Assembly (NCBI GenBank): GCA_947462875.1
Contig: CANHQJ010000005.1
Span: 124,001-188,000, forward strand
Origin: Verrucomicrobiia bacterium
GTDB lineage: Bacteria > Verrucomicrobiota > Verrucomicrobiia > Verrucomicrobiales > Akkermansiaceae
Length of the DNA stretch: 64,000 nt
Reading direction: 5' to 3'
Within the stretch, counting starts at the first letter, position 1. Each line of letters opens with the position of its first letter. Shown here piece by piece: positions 16,626 to 26,096 of this stretch. The notes beneath the pieces were generated by a model, which ran no database searches, was not told the DNA's origin, and saw only the letters and a list, made by a program, of their open reading frames with translations. The translations under genes were made by a program, and so were the position numbers.

Positions 16626-19163
16626 TCAGTCCATCGATCGACCGCGCAGCGAAAGGGACGCATCCCCGCTGCCGGAGCACAGCCGGCTTGCGATGATCCC
16701 GACCACAAAACACACGAGAAACCCGATCGCCGCATACAACAGGCCGCTCACCGGCGCCTTGGTGAAATGAAGGGCCAGAACACTGGCAAAGCCCACGATC
16801 GCTCCGATCAGCGCTCCCAGACCATGCGTGCTTCGTGTGAAAATCCCCAGCGCGAACAAGCCGCCCAGCGACCCCGCCGTGAGGCCGATCATGCTATTGA
16901 AGGCGGCAAAGGCCGACTCGATGTTCGATCGCGCCATCAACACCGCGATGCCGGTGCCGAAAAGCCCGGCGATCACCACCACGATCTGCGCGGCCCACAG
17001 ATAACTGCGGTCATCGCGGCCCGGACGCAGCAGGCGCGCGTCGATGTCCTTCACATACGTCGTCGCCACGCTGTTGAGCGATGAGGAAACGGTCGATTGC
17101 GCGGCGGCGAAAATGGCGGCGATGATCAGCCCGGAGACACCGGCGGGAAGCTCGCGGAATATGTAAAAGGGCAAGATCGAATCGCCAGCCGCCAGCGAAG
17201 GATCCAGTCGCTCGGGATGCGTTTTGTAAAACGCATACATCGCCGTGCCTAACAAAAAGAACACGAGACTGCCGAAAACCGACATCCACATGGTCAGGCG
17301 CAACGATTTTTTGGCGCCCTCGATATTGGCTGTGGTGACATAGCGCTGCACCACATCCTGGCTGGAGGTGTAGGGAACGAGAGAATTGAAAAAGAAAGCC
17401 ACAAACAGCACCAACGCGGCATTGGTGCCATCGCTGATGTCAAACGAATCCCATCGCAGGCTCTCGAATATCTTGTGATCCGTCACGGCGATTTTCGCCA
17501 CACCCGCCAATCCCCCGTCCACCTGCCATACCGCCAGCACGAAACACAGCACCGCGCCCGCCATCAGGACGATCGCCTGCACCGCATCCGTCCACACCAC
17601 CGCCTCGATCCCCCCCATCACGGTGTAGATCAGACACAGCAGCCCCACGACGAGAATGGCCGTGATGACACCGATGTCCGAAACGGTCGCCAATGCCAGC
17701 GCCGGAAGATAGAGCACGATGGCGATACGCCCGAGGTGAAATGCGGTGAACGAAATGGAGGCAAATAAACGACACGCTAATGAAAAACGACGTTCCAGAT
17801 ATTCGTAGGCGGAGGTGAGATCGAGCTTGCGGAAAAACGGCAGATAGCAGCGCACCACCAGCGGCACGATCAGCAGAATGGGCAATTGGCCCAAGTACCA
17901 CGAAAGGTCGGTGCTATAGGCCCGCGCGGGAATTCCCATGAAAGTCAGCGCGCTGAGCATGGTCGCGAAAATCGACAGCCCCGCCACCCACGCCGGCACG
18001 CGTTGGCCACCGCGGAAATAGGCCTCGGTCGTGGAGGCGGCCTCGCGCTTCATGAAATAAATGCCGATGCCGATCATCGCCGCCAGGTAGACAATCACCA
18101 CACTCCAGTTGAGCAGTCCGAAGGCGGACTGCGCCGGCGTGATGGTCAGGCCACACACCGCCGCCGTTCGCACCGCCGGCCGCACCTCACCGCTGATCAC
18201 CCAGTCGCTGCCGCGCCACGACACCACAGGTGCCGTCACAGCGGCGGATGCGGCGGCGGGCATGGTTTCCACCACCGCCCAGGTATCGGTCACCACATCG
18301 TAGCTGAGGACGTCGCGCGCGAATCCGGGGTGGGCGGACTTCGGCTCGAACGTCGTGAGCGTGCCATCATCGCCACCGAGCACTAACAGGTGGGAAGCGC
18401 CCGCGTCGATCACAGGAGAGGGAGCCGCCACCGCCGCCCGCGGCAGATCGGCGATGCGTTTCCATTGGCCCGTGGCTTCGTATTTCCACGCATCGCGCAA
18501 GTAGGTGCGCACGGGCTTGCCCCCGGCATCCGCTTGCAGGGACGCGCCGGAAATCACGTAGAACGCACCGTTTTTCGCACCTGCCACGGGAAGGATGCGC
18601 CCCTCGGCGGGCAGCGGTGCGAGCTCTTTCCACACCGCGCCCTCCAGACAAAAATGCCGGTTCGATGCCACCACCGCCTCCGGGCTGGTGCTGCCGCCGA
18701 TCACATGAATGCGCCCGCCCACCAGCGCTCCCGCCATGTTCGCCAGGGCGATAGGCAAGGGCGGCATGGGCTCGATCTCCACCTTGCTGCCATCCCAACG
18801 CAGGCGAAACACCGTCGCCTCGTGTCCCGTGGCATGTGAGCCACCGATGCACACCACTCCCTCCGGCGTGGTGATCGAGACTCCATAACCCAGCGCCTTG
18901 GGCAGCCGCGCCACTTCTTTCCAGCCGCTCTGATCCGCGGCAAGGGCAAATACCCGATCATGCCACACCTTCGCGCCGCCCGCCCACGGCGGTCCGTCAG
19001 GAAAATTCGCCCCACCCGCGACCAGCAAGGTATCCTGCGACACCCCCGCATACGCCCCCGCGAAACCATGCTGATCCGGCAAATCCGGCAACGTGGTCCA
19101 GGAAAACGTCGCCATGGCCCGCATGGTGAACAGGCCTAACAAAATGAGAGTGCGGTGGAACAT
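16626..19163 (-). CDS. NanM-like mutarotase fused to sodium:solute symporter
   Basis: An 845-residue fusion. The signal peptide (MFHRTLILLGLFTMRAMA) precedes a six-bladed kelch-type propeller at about 20-350 with repeated kelch turns (LLVAGGANFPDG, VVCIGGSHATG, IHVIGGSTSPE, LLVLGGDDG). This resembles N-acetylneuraminate epimerase and the cyclically permuted mutarotases. From about residue 360 there are 13 or so membrane segments of the SSS family (SLC5-like), with the typical GGQRVPAWVAGLSIFATMLS and PYTSSQDVVQRYVTT stretches. The plan implies that alpha-Neu5Ac is converted to the beta anomer in the periplasm and imported with sodium by the same polypeptide. A sialidase gene lies nearby at 21403. 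The substrate is inferred from this context. Confidence 0.85.
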   Translation of the reverse strand: MFHRTLILLGLFTMRAMATFSWTTLPDLPDQHGFAGAYAGVSQDTLLVAGGANFPDGPPWAGGAKVWHDRVFALAADQSGWKEVARLPKALGYGVSITTPEGVVCIGGSHATGHEATVFRLRWDGSKVEIEPMPPLPIALANMAGALVGGRIHVIGGSTSPEAVVASNRHFCLEGAVWKELAPLPAEGRILPVAGAKNGAFYVISGASLQADAGGKPVRTYLRDAWKYEATGQWKRIADLPRAAVAAPSPVIDAGASHLLVLGGDDGTLTTFEPKSAHPGFARDVLSYDVVTDTWAVVETMPAAASAAVTAPVVSWRGSDWVISGEVRPAVRTAAVCGLTITPAQSAFGLLNWSVVIVYLAAMIGIGIYFMKREAASTTEAYFRGGQRVPAWVAGLSIFATMLSALTFMGIPARAYSTDLSWYLGQLPILLIVPLVVRCYLPFFRKLDLTSAYEYLERRFSLACRLFASISFTAFHLGRIAIVLYLPALALATVSDIGVITAILVVGLLCLIYTVMGGIEAVVWTDAVQAIVLMAGAVLCFVLAVWQVDGGLAGVAKIAVTDHKIFESLRWDSFDISDGTNAALVLFVAFFFNSLVPYTSSQDVVQRYVTTANIEGAKKSLRLTMWMSVFGSLVFFLLGTAMYAFYKTHPERLDPSLAAGDSILPFYIFRELPAGVSGLIIAAIFAAAQSTVSSSLNSVATTYVKDIDARLLRPGRDDRSYLWAAQIVVVIAGLFGTGIAVLMARSNIESAFAAFNSMIGLTAGSLGGLFALGIFTRSTHGLGALIGAIVGFASVLALHFTKAPVSGLLYAAIGFLVCFVVGIIASRLCSGSGDASLSLRGRSMD

Positions 19164-19317
19164 AGGAATGGATAAAAAGTCAGCCTAGTAACATCAACGG
19201 CCAAAAGCAGAAGGGAGTAAAGGTTTGAAATACCTACCAGTTCTGCCATGGCCAGCACAAGAGCGAATTTTTCCACAGACACCCGATGCTCCGGTGGCAG
19301 GCGAGGGAGGGATGCCG

Positions 19318-21231
19318 TTAGTTTTGCTTCGTCTGCCGGTTCCTCTCCACGCAGGGCGGTGACAAGCCGTAGAGAGTTTCCGCCGCGATGAACAACCAAT
19401 TGTCATGCACCGTATCCACCACATCCGGACCGATTTTCATCACCAGGTGAGCGCGAGCGCGGCGGATGCGGACAATTTTTTCCGGTGGCTGAACGGTCGT
19501 CTTCTGCCACGTGAACCATTCCTCCATCGCCATCAACGCCCACGGATACCATAAAAAGCGGTACGCTTCCTTGCGCTGGATGCTGTTTCCCTCGATCATG
19601 ATCTCGCTCTCGAATTCTCCGCTTGCCACGGGGAAATTGGCACTGCGGAACGCGCAGTTGATCAAATGCTGCTCCATCGCTTGCATGATGTGATGCGAAA
19701 GGGGAATGCCGGCTTCATTCTGTGCGCGCAACAATGTGGCATAGACCTGCAACGTCAGGCCATCGAACACCTCGTAGCGATTCTCACCCGTGCCACGCCA
19801 GCCCGCGGCTTTGGCGTCCTGATAGAACTCGCGCTGCAACCACAGCGCCGAGGACTGCAAGAGCTCGTCACGCCGTGCCTCGCTGCCGAGCCAGGGCAGG
19901 CCCGCCTTTTTGCATTCCAGCAGGGAGAGCAGCGCCAGAGCGGTCGAATACACATTGGCGGGAGCCGTCTGCTGGGCGCCGGGAAACATGAGCCACCCTC
20001 CCTGCTTCCCGCGATAGTTCTCTAACGTTTCCTGCACCTCGATCAACCTGGCGTCAATTTCCTCCCTCTTCGCGCGCACCGGCGGAGCCGGATTGTTGTG
20101 CGAATCCGCCAGCATGTTGACGGCCCAAAAGGCCCCGCAACTGTCGATGGGCTTGAGCGAGGGAACGGGGGGATGGAATGTTTTCTCAAAAAACGACAGC
20201 TGATTCCCGGGCTCCACGACAAAGGGCTGCAACACGGACTCCAGCAGAGCCGCATCGTCCCAGCCATCGTGCTGCTGCAAGCGCCTCAGGGCAAACACGC
20301 CTTGCGCATGCGCGCATGTGTCATGTGGAAGCTCGGCCTGCTGGTCTTTGCGCAAGGACTGATAGAGCCAGCCGTTATCGGATTTCGCCTGAGCCAAGGC
20401 CTGGATCACTTTCCCGCGCAGTGCATGCATGGTGGAGAGAACCGCTTCATCCTTCGCCACAGGCCGCATGATTGAGGTATCGTTTTTGTCGAACTCCAAC
20501 TGAATCCGTGCGCTCCCCGGCAGGGCCACACCGTAATCGGCCAACAGCAGGTAGCCGACAACACTCAACAACACGCCGCAGACGCTGCCCACGAGCCACT
20601 GGATGCGGCGCAGCTTCCGGCGCCGGGCATCGCGCTGTTTCAGACGGTCAAAGCCGATGTCCAGGATACCCGCGATCAATTTGAGCAAGGCCGAGTTCCT
20701 GCCATCCTTGCGAGGTCTCACGTCCGCGGCGAGCGGCTCGGCCGGTTCATCGGTAAGCTCCCCCGCATGGTTCACGCGCGAGAGAATGGCAGGCGGAAAG
20801 CACTCCATCTCCTCTTGCCCCGGCATGCCGCCGGCATACGGCTCCCCGCCCACGACCAAACACAGCACACGATGCTCGCGTCCCAGCGATTTGAAGTACC
20901 TCACCTCCTCATTGACCCACTTGCTCTTCGCCGACTTGGGAGAGCATATCACAATCAAGGTCCGTGATTCGCGCAAGTGACGCCGCAGTTTCGATCCGAG
21001 GTCCGCGCCTCCGGCCAACTCATCGCGATCACGAAAAACGGGCCGCAACCGGACCGGCACTTTTTCTCCCCGGAAATCAGCCCCCGCCACCCCTCGCGGC
21101 AATCGATAGTTCTCCAGAGCACGGTGTACCCAGGTTGCCCAGACCTCGTCGCGATGACTGTAGCTGATGAACGCCCAATACTTGAATTCGACATCCTCAT
21201 CCGAGGGAGCTGGCTCGTTGGCGGCTTGCAT
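19318..21231 (-). CDS. TIR domain / transmembrane / alpha-toroid-like protein
   Basis: 637 residues from ATG 21231; a TTG further upstream would add 16. A TIR domain covers about 17-150: YWAFISYSHRDEVWATWVHR, VFRDRDELAGGADLG, then SPKSAKSKWVNEEVRYF, where the Glu after Trp matches the catalytic Glu of NAD-consuming TIRs. A basic linker (KQRDARRRKLRRIQ) precedes one membrane helix at about 213-233 (WLVGSVCGVLLSVVGYLLL), placing TIR in the cytoplasm by the positive-inside rule. The remaining 400 residues are helical, with a Gly-Gly-Trp turn and repeated helical pairs (GGWLMFPGAQQTAPANVYST, LALLSLLECKKAG) like terpene-cyclase/prenyltransferase toroids. I know no characterised protein with this order. 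It is divergent from the sialidase gene. Confidence 0.8.
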   Translation of the reverse strand: MQAANEPAPSDEDVEFKYWAFISYSHRDEVWATWVHRALENYRLPRGVAGADFRGEKVPVRLRPVFRDRDELAGGADLGSKLRRHLRESRTLIVICSPKSAKSKWVNEEVRYFKSLGREHRVLCLVVGGEPYAGGMPGQEEMECFPPAILSRVNHAGELTDEPAEPLAADVRPRKDGRNSALLKLIAGILDIGFDRLKQRDARRRKLRRIQWLVGSVCGVLLSVVGYLLLADYGVALPGSARIQLEFDKNDTSIMRPVAKDEAVLSTMHALRGKVIQALAQAKSDNGWLYQSLRKDQQAELPHDTCAHAQGVFALRRLQQHDGWDDAALLESVLQPFVVEPGNQLSFFEKTFHPPVPSLKPIDSCGAFWAVNMLADSHNNPAPPVRAKREEIDARLIEVQETLENYRGKQGGWLMFPGAQQTAPANVYSTALALLSLLECKKAGLPWLGSEARRDELLQSSALWLQREFYQDAKAAGWRGTGENRYEVFDGLTLQVYATLLRAQNEAGIPLSHHIMQAMEQHLINCAFRSANFPVASGEFESEIMIEGNSIQRKEAYRFLWYPWALMAMEEWFTWQKTTVQPPEKIVRIRRARAHLVMKIGPDVVDTVHDNWLFIAAETLYGLSPPCVERNRQTKQN

Positions 21232-21402
21232 GATTTGTTGGCTAGACTGGATCGATTCCCGATGGCCGCACCCTGACAACGAACTTCTGGGCCGTCAAGC
21301 CTCGAACGTTCTGATGCCGAAGCCGAATCTGTTCGATTTGCGGAAGAAATGGCGAAGAGTTTACGTAACCTTGCCCGTTCGTCCGTGAAATCTCCTAGAC
21401 CC

Positions 21403-23016
21403 ATGCACGTGATCATAAAAAAACGACTCATACTTTTCATCCATCTGCTATGGGCCAACGTCGCGCTAGCGGATGCACCCGCCAAGGCCGAGATTGAGGC
21501 ATCGGGAAGCGCACTGCCCAAGCAAGCGGAGAATCCCGTACCCCTTCTCTCGCAATCACGCCCCAACGTGCCGCTCCTGACCGATGGAGAAAGCCGTGCG
21601 CTATTGCAGATGGACCTCGTGCTCGATCAAGCCCGCACGCTGCGTTCTGTCAAGATCCTCACCGGTGCCGGGGCCAACGCGCAGGCTTCCCTCTCCCTCG
21701 ATCTCCCCGGTGAATGGAAGGCCGTGGCAGGAAAAGATCAGGAAATCATCTTCCAGGGCGAAGCCGCACTCCCCGCTGGAAAACATCGTTTTTCCCTCAG
21801 CGGCCGCGCCGCGCCGGGACTGAGTTTGCTCGCGCGTTTGCAGCCGCGCTGCCTCGAACTGACCTTTGCCGAGGGAGCGCCGCTGCGACCGACGGAGGCC
21901 ACAATGCCGCCGCTGCGACCGGCGTATGCCCTGCACAAACGCGGACAATTCCAGTGCCATACCTTTCGCATCCCCGCCATCGCCCGTGCCAAGGACGGCT
22001 CATTGCTCGCCGTCTATGACATGCGCTATCTCTCGGCGCGCGATTTGCAAGGGCACATGGACATCGGGCTCTCGCGTTCGACCGATGGCGGGCAAACCTG
22101 GGCCGATCCGGTGCCCATCATGGACATGGGAGAATTCGGCGGAAAACCTCAGGCGGAAAACGGCTGCTCGGATCCGAACATTTTGGTCGATCCCCAGACC
22201 GGCGAGATTTTTGTCTCAGCGGTCTGGACCCACGGCAAACCGGGCTCGCATCAATGGACAGGCAAGGGCTCGGAGCCGGGACACGATCTGGCACGCAGCT
22301 CGCAATTCCTGATCGTGCGCTCCACGGATCATGGCAAAACCTGGTCCGCACCGGAGAACCGCACAGCCCAGCTGAAAGATCCCGCCTGGCATCTCTTCGC
22401 GCCCGCTCCCGGCAATGGCATCGCTCTGAGCGATGGCACCTTGGTCATGCCCACCCAGGGTCGTGACGCCCAGGGCAAACCGTTTTCCAACATCATGTCC
22501 AGCCGCGATCACGGTGCCACCTGGAGCGTGTCCACCCACGCCCGTTCCGATACCACCGAGTGCGCCGTGGCCACGCTCTCCGATGGCTCCCTTTTGCTCA
22601 ACATGCGCGACAACCGCAACCGCGCCGCGAATGCCACCACCAATGGCCGCGCGATCTCCATCACGCGCGATCTTGGCAAAACCTGGACCATCCACCCCGC
22701 CGATCGCAGTGCCCTGCCGGAACCGGTCTGCATGGCATCCATGATCTCCTATACCCTGCCCGATGGCCGCCACGTCCTGATCTTTTCCAACCCCCGCCAC
22801 AAAACATCCCGCCGCGACATGACCATCCAGCTCTCCTTCGATGACGGCAAGACCTGGCCGGAAAAACACCGGATGTTGTTGGATGCCAAAGGCGGTTCCT
22901 ACTCGACCCTCGTCATGATCGATCCCCAAACAATCGGCATCCTCTACGAATCCTCCCAGGCCGATCTGGTCTTCCAAAAAATCCCGCTGAGTGAACTCAT
23001 GCCTGATGCGGAATGA
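21403..23016 (+). CDS. Exo-alpha-sialidase (GH33-like)
   Basis: 537 residues from ATG 21403, which opens a signal peptide (MHVIIKKRLILFIHLLWANV). An N-terminal beta-sandwich (about 30-165) may be a carbohydrate-binding or sialidase N-terminal domain. The catalytic propeller starts with the FRIP motif (HTFRIPAIARAKDGS) at about 188 and has five Asp-box turns (STDGGQTW, STDHGKTW, SRDHGATW, TRDLGKTW, SFDDGKTW). Such enzymes remove terminal sialic acids from glycans outside the cell or in the periplasm. The NanM-symporter fusion two genes away would handle the product. An in-frame upstream ATG at 21349 would push the signal sequence inward and is less likely. Confidence 0.9.
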   Translation: MHVIIKKRLILFIHLLWANVALADAPAKAEIEASGSALPKQAENPVPLLSQSRPNVPLLTDGESRALLQMDLVLDQARTLRSVKILTGAGANAQASLSLDLPGEWKAVAGKDQEIIFQGEAALPAGKHRFSLSGRAAPGLSLLARLQPRCLELTFAEGAPLRPTEATMPPLRPAYALHKRGQFQCHTFRIPAIARAKDGSLLAVYDMRYLSARDLQGHMDIGLSRSTDGGQTWADPVPIMDMGEFGGKPQAENGCSDPNILVDPQTGEIFVSAVWTHGKPGSHQWTGKGSEPGHDLARSSQFLIVRSTDHGKTWSAPENRTAQLKDPAWHLFAPAPGNGIALSDGTLVMPTQGRDAQGKPFSNIMSSRDHGATWSVSTHARSDTTECAVATLSDGSLLLNMRDNRNRAANATTNGRAISITRDLGKTWTIHPADRSALPEPVCMASMISYTLPDGRHVLIFSNPRHKTSRRDMTIQLSFDDGKTWPEKHRMLLDAKGGSYSTLVMIDPQTIGILYESSQADLVFQKIPLSELMPDAE

Positions 23017-23557
23017 GAATCGCGGCAGGGACCGTCTCTTGCCGTTATGCGGGATCAGGTGGGGTGAACAAACGCAAATCCACCGCACGGGTCGGAGGTC
23101 CATCCCGGCGCGGTGAATCGGAGTTGAGTCGAACTACTGATGGGCAGCGCTCACTGCCGTGGTAATGTCGACTTTCCTTCACACAGGTTTTGCGGGCGGG
23201 CCACATGTCCGGCCGGAGCCAAATGTCAACGGATGGTTTATACGGGAAACCGGCAAAAAATTCTTCCCCTCCCCAGGCCATACTGAATAAATCCAACAAA
23301 TGAAACATTCTTCTGTGCGTGGTGTATCTTGGTTGGTGTTTTTTCTGAATGTGAAATCTCATGCTTTTCTGAGGACAGCGATCCTTGTGTCTTCCCGTTT
23401 CTTTTTTTCTGTCAGAAGGTCACGACCCTGTTGCAACCGTAGCCGCTTGGCAAAGGAGCATGGAAAGTCATTCTCGCAGTCCGACTTGTCAGGGCAACCA
23501 GCATCGGATTCATGCGGCTTGGCGGCGCTCCGTGGCGATCACTTCCCAGGTGACGGA
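23017..23557. other. 541-base intergenic region before sulfatase
   Basis: No convincing gene is visible here. The sulfatase frame stays open upstream to 23300, but the extra 86 codons (Arg/Ser/Cys-rich) do not look like protein. The region is more AT-rich than its surroundings around 23340-23420 and probably carries the sulfatase promoter and leader. No terminator hairpin with a T-tract was found. Confidence 0.4.
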
Positions 23558-25036
23558 GTGAAGCGTTTTTTTGTCTGCGTTCTCGGATATTTCATCATGC
23601 TCACGCTCGGCCCTGCCAGCACACTCCGTGCGGATTCTCTGCCGGCGGATCCATCTCGCCCGATGAATGTGATCATCGTCCTGATAGATGACTTGGGCTG
23701 GCGTGATACGGAGATCACAGGGAGCCGATATTATCGCACGCCGCACATCAACAGGCTGGCAGCGGAAGGAATGCGTTTTACCCGGGGCTATGCCGCGGCG
23801 GCGGTCTGTTCGCCCAGTCGGGCCGCTATCATGACCGGCAAGGCACCGGCACGCTTGCATATCACTGACTGGATCCCGGGCGGCAAGGTTCCGCCGGGCA
23901 GTCGGTTCACCGTGCCTGACTGGAATCTTCAACTGGATCATGAGGAACTCACTCTTGCCGAAGCTCTCAAGGAGCGTGGCTATGCCACCGCCTCGATCGG
24001 GAAATGGCATCTCGGTGGAAAAGAGAAGAGTGGTGAAAGTTATCTGCCGGAGACACAAGGATTCGATTTCCCTCTCGCCGGTGGCCACATGGAAAAGCCC
24101 TCCTCGTATTTCTGGCCGTATGGGAAAAAAGATGACAAACTACGCGTGCCCCATCTCGCCGAATCCGGAGGCCAGGAGGGAGAATATCTGACTGACCGGC
24201 TCACACAGGAAGCCCTGCGCTTCATGGAACGCCATCGGCAGCGGCCATTCTTTCTTTATCTTTCCCATTACGCGGTGCACCTCCCCCTCGGTGCCAAACC
24301 TGAGGAGATTCAGCGTCAGGGTGCTGTCTCTGTCGTGGATGGCCAGAACAACAAGGTCTACGGTGCCATGATCAAAAGCGTGGACGATTCCGTGGGGCAA
24401 ATTCTGGACAAACTCCACTCTCTCGGGCTGGAGCAGCAGACCGCGGTCATTTTCACTTCCGACAATGGCGGCCAGAGCCAACTCCAGGGCCCCACTTCCA
24501 ATCTGCCGCTCCGCGGATGCAAAGGACATCCATACGAAGGAGGATTGCGAGTGCCTTTATTGATCAAAATTCCCGGTCTCACCAAACCCGGGTCGGTTAG
24601 CGATGTTCCGGTGATTGGCACGGATCTTTTTCCCACTCTGGCGCATGTGGCGGGCCATGACGGCAAGACCTCTTCGGACGGAAACGATTTGCATCCCGTG
24701 CTTGCGGGCGGCGTGTTGCCCCGGGATATGCTATGTTGGCATTACCCGCATTATTGGATGCGGGAAATCACTCCGTATAGCGTGATTCGCAGCGGCGATT
24801 GGAAACTGATTCGCTGGCATGAATTTGACACGGAAGAACTCTATGATTTACAGACCGACCCATCGGAAACGCAGGACCTGTCCCAGGTTCATGCGGAGAA
24901 ACGCAGCCAACTCGCCGGCAAACTCGATGCTTGGCTGAAGACGACAGGGGCGCAAATGCCCGTGCCCTCGCCGGATTGGAAAATGCCTGAGAAACCCCGC
25001 ATCAACCCCGCCCGTGCCAGTAAAATCGGCAAATAA
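23558..25036 (+). CDS. Secreted arylsulfatase-family sulfatase
   Basis: 492 residues from GTG 23558, preceded by AGG at a suitable distance and opening a signal peptide (VKRFFVCVLGYFIMLTLG, cleavage near LRA-DS). The sulfatase signature CSPSRAAIMTGKAP lies at about 84-97, its Cys being the residue oxidised to formylglycine by a separate maturation enzyme. Metal-binding IDDLGW comes early, and the later metal motif FTSDNGGQ and substrate-pocket KWHLGG are present. It ends in the usual C-terminal subdomain (SGDWKLIRWHEFDTEELYDL). It would remove sulfate from glycans or similar esters; the substrate is unknown. No anaerobic or aerobic formylglycine-generating enzyme is in the window. Confidence 0.92.
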   Translation: MKRFFVCVLGYFIMLTLGPASTLRADSLPADPSRPMNVIIVLIDDLGWRDTEITGSRYYRTPHINRLAAEGMRFTRGYAAAAVCSPSRAAIMTGKAPARLHITDWIPGGKVPPGSRFTVPDWNLQLDHEELTLAEALKERGYATASIGKWHLGGKEKSGESYLPETQGFDFPLAGGHMEKPSSYFWPYGKKDDKLRVPHLAESGGQEGEYLTDRLTQEALRFMERHRQRPFFLYLSHYAVHLPLGAKPEEIQRQGAVSVVDGQNNKVYGAMIKSVDDSVGQILDKLHSLGLEQQTAVIFTSDNGGQSQLQGPTSNLPLRGCKGHPYEGGLRVPLLIKIPGLTKPGSVSDVPVIGTDLFPTLAHVAGHDGKTSSDGNDLHPVLAGGVLPRDMLCWHYPHYWMREITPYSVIRSGDWKLIRWHEFDTEELYDLQTDPSETQDLSQVHAEKRSQLAGKLDAWLKTTGAQMPVPSPDWKMPEKPRINPARASKIGK

Positions 25037-25160
25037 CTCGCGAAGGTGAATCTGGGCGAATGCAGTCTCGATGTTTCCCCGTCCCTCTTGATCGTGAGTA
25101 TCGAGGCATCGCTTCATCGCTGCCCACCACTGGCACTGGGTGAACCTTGCTCAGAATTCC

Positions 25161-25877
25161 TCAGTCCTTGCGGCCGAAGTAACGCCGGAACCAGGCCATC
25201 AACTGGCGCTCACCGATGGGACGGTCGTCCGGGGGAATCCGGAAACTTTCTTTCAGCTCCCTCGGCGCACTCGGATCCACTAACAAGGTCAGCAGCAAGG
25301 TCACCACCATGGCGATGATAGACCCCAGTCCCGCGATGGCCATATCTTTCTGGGCATCCCAGACATCGCCCTGGGCACCCAGAAACGCCAAGCCGGCGGA
25401 GGCATCGACATTGGCGGCGGCGGCCCACTCGATGAGTTCGTATATCGCCGAAAAGGCCAGGGTCAGCTCCACCGGCAGGTAGTAGCCCCAGAAACCCCGC
25501 GCACGACTGACCCTGATGAAAATCTCCCGCACCGGATACGACAGCAGCAGGCCGAAGGACAAATGCACCAGGCGGTCATACATGTTGCGGTTCGCTCCCC
25601 ACCAATCCTGCAAAACATATCCGAAGGGAACCTCGGCATAGGTGTAATGGGAGCCGACCACATGCATCACCATAAAGAGCGTGATCAGGGTGTAAGATAA
25701 ATTGGAGAGGCGGAAATAAAATCCCAGTGCCACGATCGCGGGAACCGAGAGGAAGACCAGATAGTTTTCCAACAGCCAGTCCGCCGGATGCACCGGGTCA
25801 ATGGCAGACCAACACCAGACCATGGCGAATGCCACGGCGAGGCTCAGCAAATAATAACTGATTCTGCGCTTTCCCAT
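25161..25877 (-). CDS. YjdF/DUF2238-like membrane protein
   Basis: About 238 residues from ATG 25877, which has AGAGG six bases upstream. There are about six hydrophobic segments (YYLLSLAVAFAMVWCW, LVFLSVPAIVALGFYF, YTLITLFMVMHVVGSHY, and three more). The conserved motif order of the DUF2238 family is visible: HYTYAEVPFG, NMYDRLVHLSFGLLLSYP, a central ELIEWAAAA helix, and QGDVWDAQKDMAIAGLGS. Members are inner-membrane proteins of unknown function. It converges on the sulfatase gene and ends with a charged cytoplasmic tail. Confidence 0.85.
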   Translation of the reverse strand: MGKRRISYYLLSLAVAFAMVWCWSAIDPVHPADWLLENYLVFLSVPAIVALGFYFRLSNLSYTLITLFMVMHVVGSHYTYAEVPFGYVLQDWWGANRNMYDRLVHLSFGLLLSYPVREIFIRVSRARGFWGYYLPVELTLAFSAIYELIEWAAAANVDASAGLAFLGAQGDVWDAQKDMAIAGLGSIIAMVVTLLLTLLVDPSAPRELKESFRIPPDDRPIGERQLMAWFRRYFGRKD

Positions 25878-26003
25878 ACTCATCCTCTGACAGATTTCCC
25901 TTCCGGTATCAACTCCATTCGTTGATCTGGACCCTGTCCAAAAAGCAAGACCGCGATTGGCTGAACAAAAACATGTTCGCGAAGTGCGGAGCATCTGCCG
26001 TTA

Positions 26004-26096
26004 GGGTATGACCATGATCCCGGGAACGGTATCGATGACAGTCCTGGACTGCCAACGGGTGATCATCTCCGCGTCTCCCATCAGCACGGCGGGCTC
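26004..26096 (-). pseudogene. In-frame 31-codon tail behind the solenoid gene stop
   Basis: After the TGA at 26099-26097 of the solenoid gene, the same frame runs on for about 31 protein-like codons (EPAVLMGDAEMITRWQSR, then TVIDTVPGIMVIP) to a TAA. It could be a former C-terminus cut off by a nonsense mutation, a remnant of another gene, or chance. There is no start codon signal of its own. Confidence 0.25.

Noticed and set aside
1278-21231. Defence island including the toxin-antitoxin pair and the TIR protein
   Set aside because: They are about 18 kb apart with housekeeping and catabolic genes between. No restriction, Thoeris, CBASS or CRISPR genes are present.
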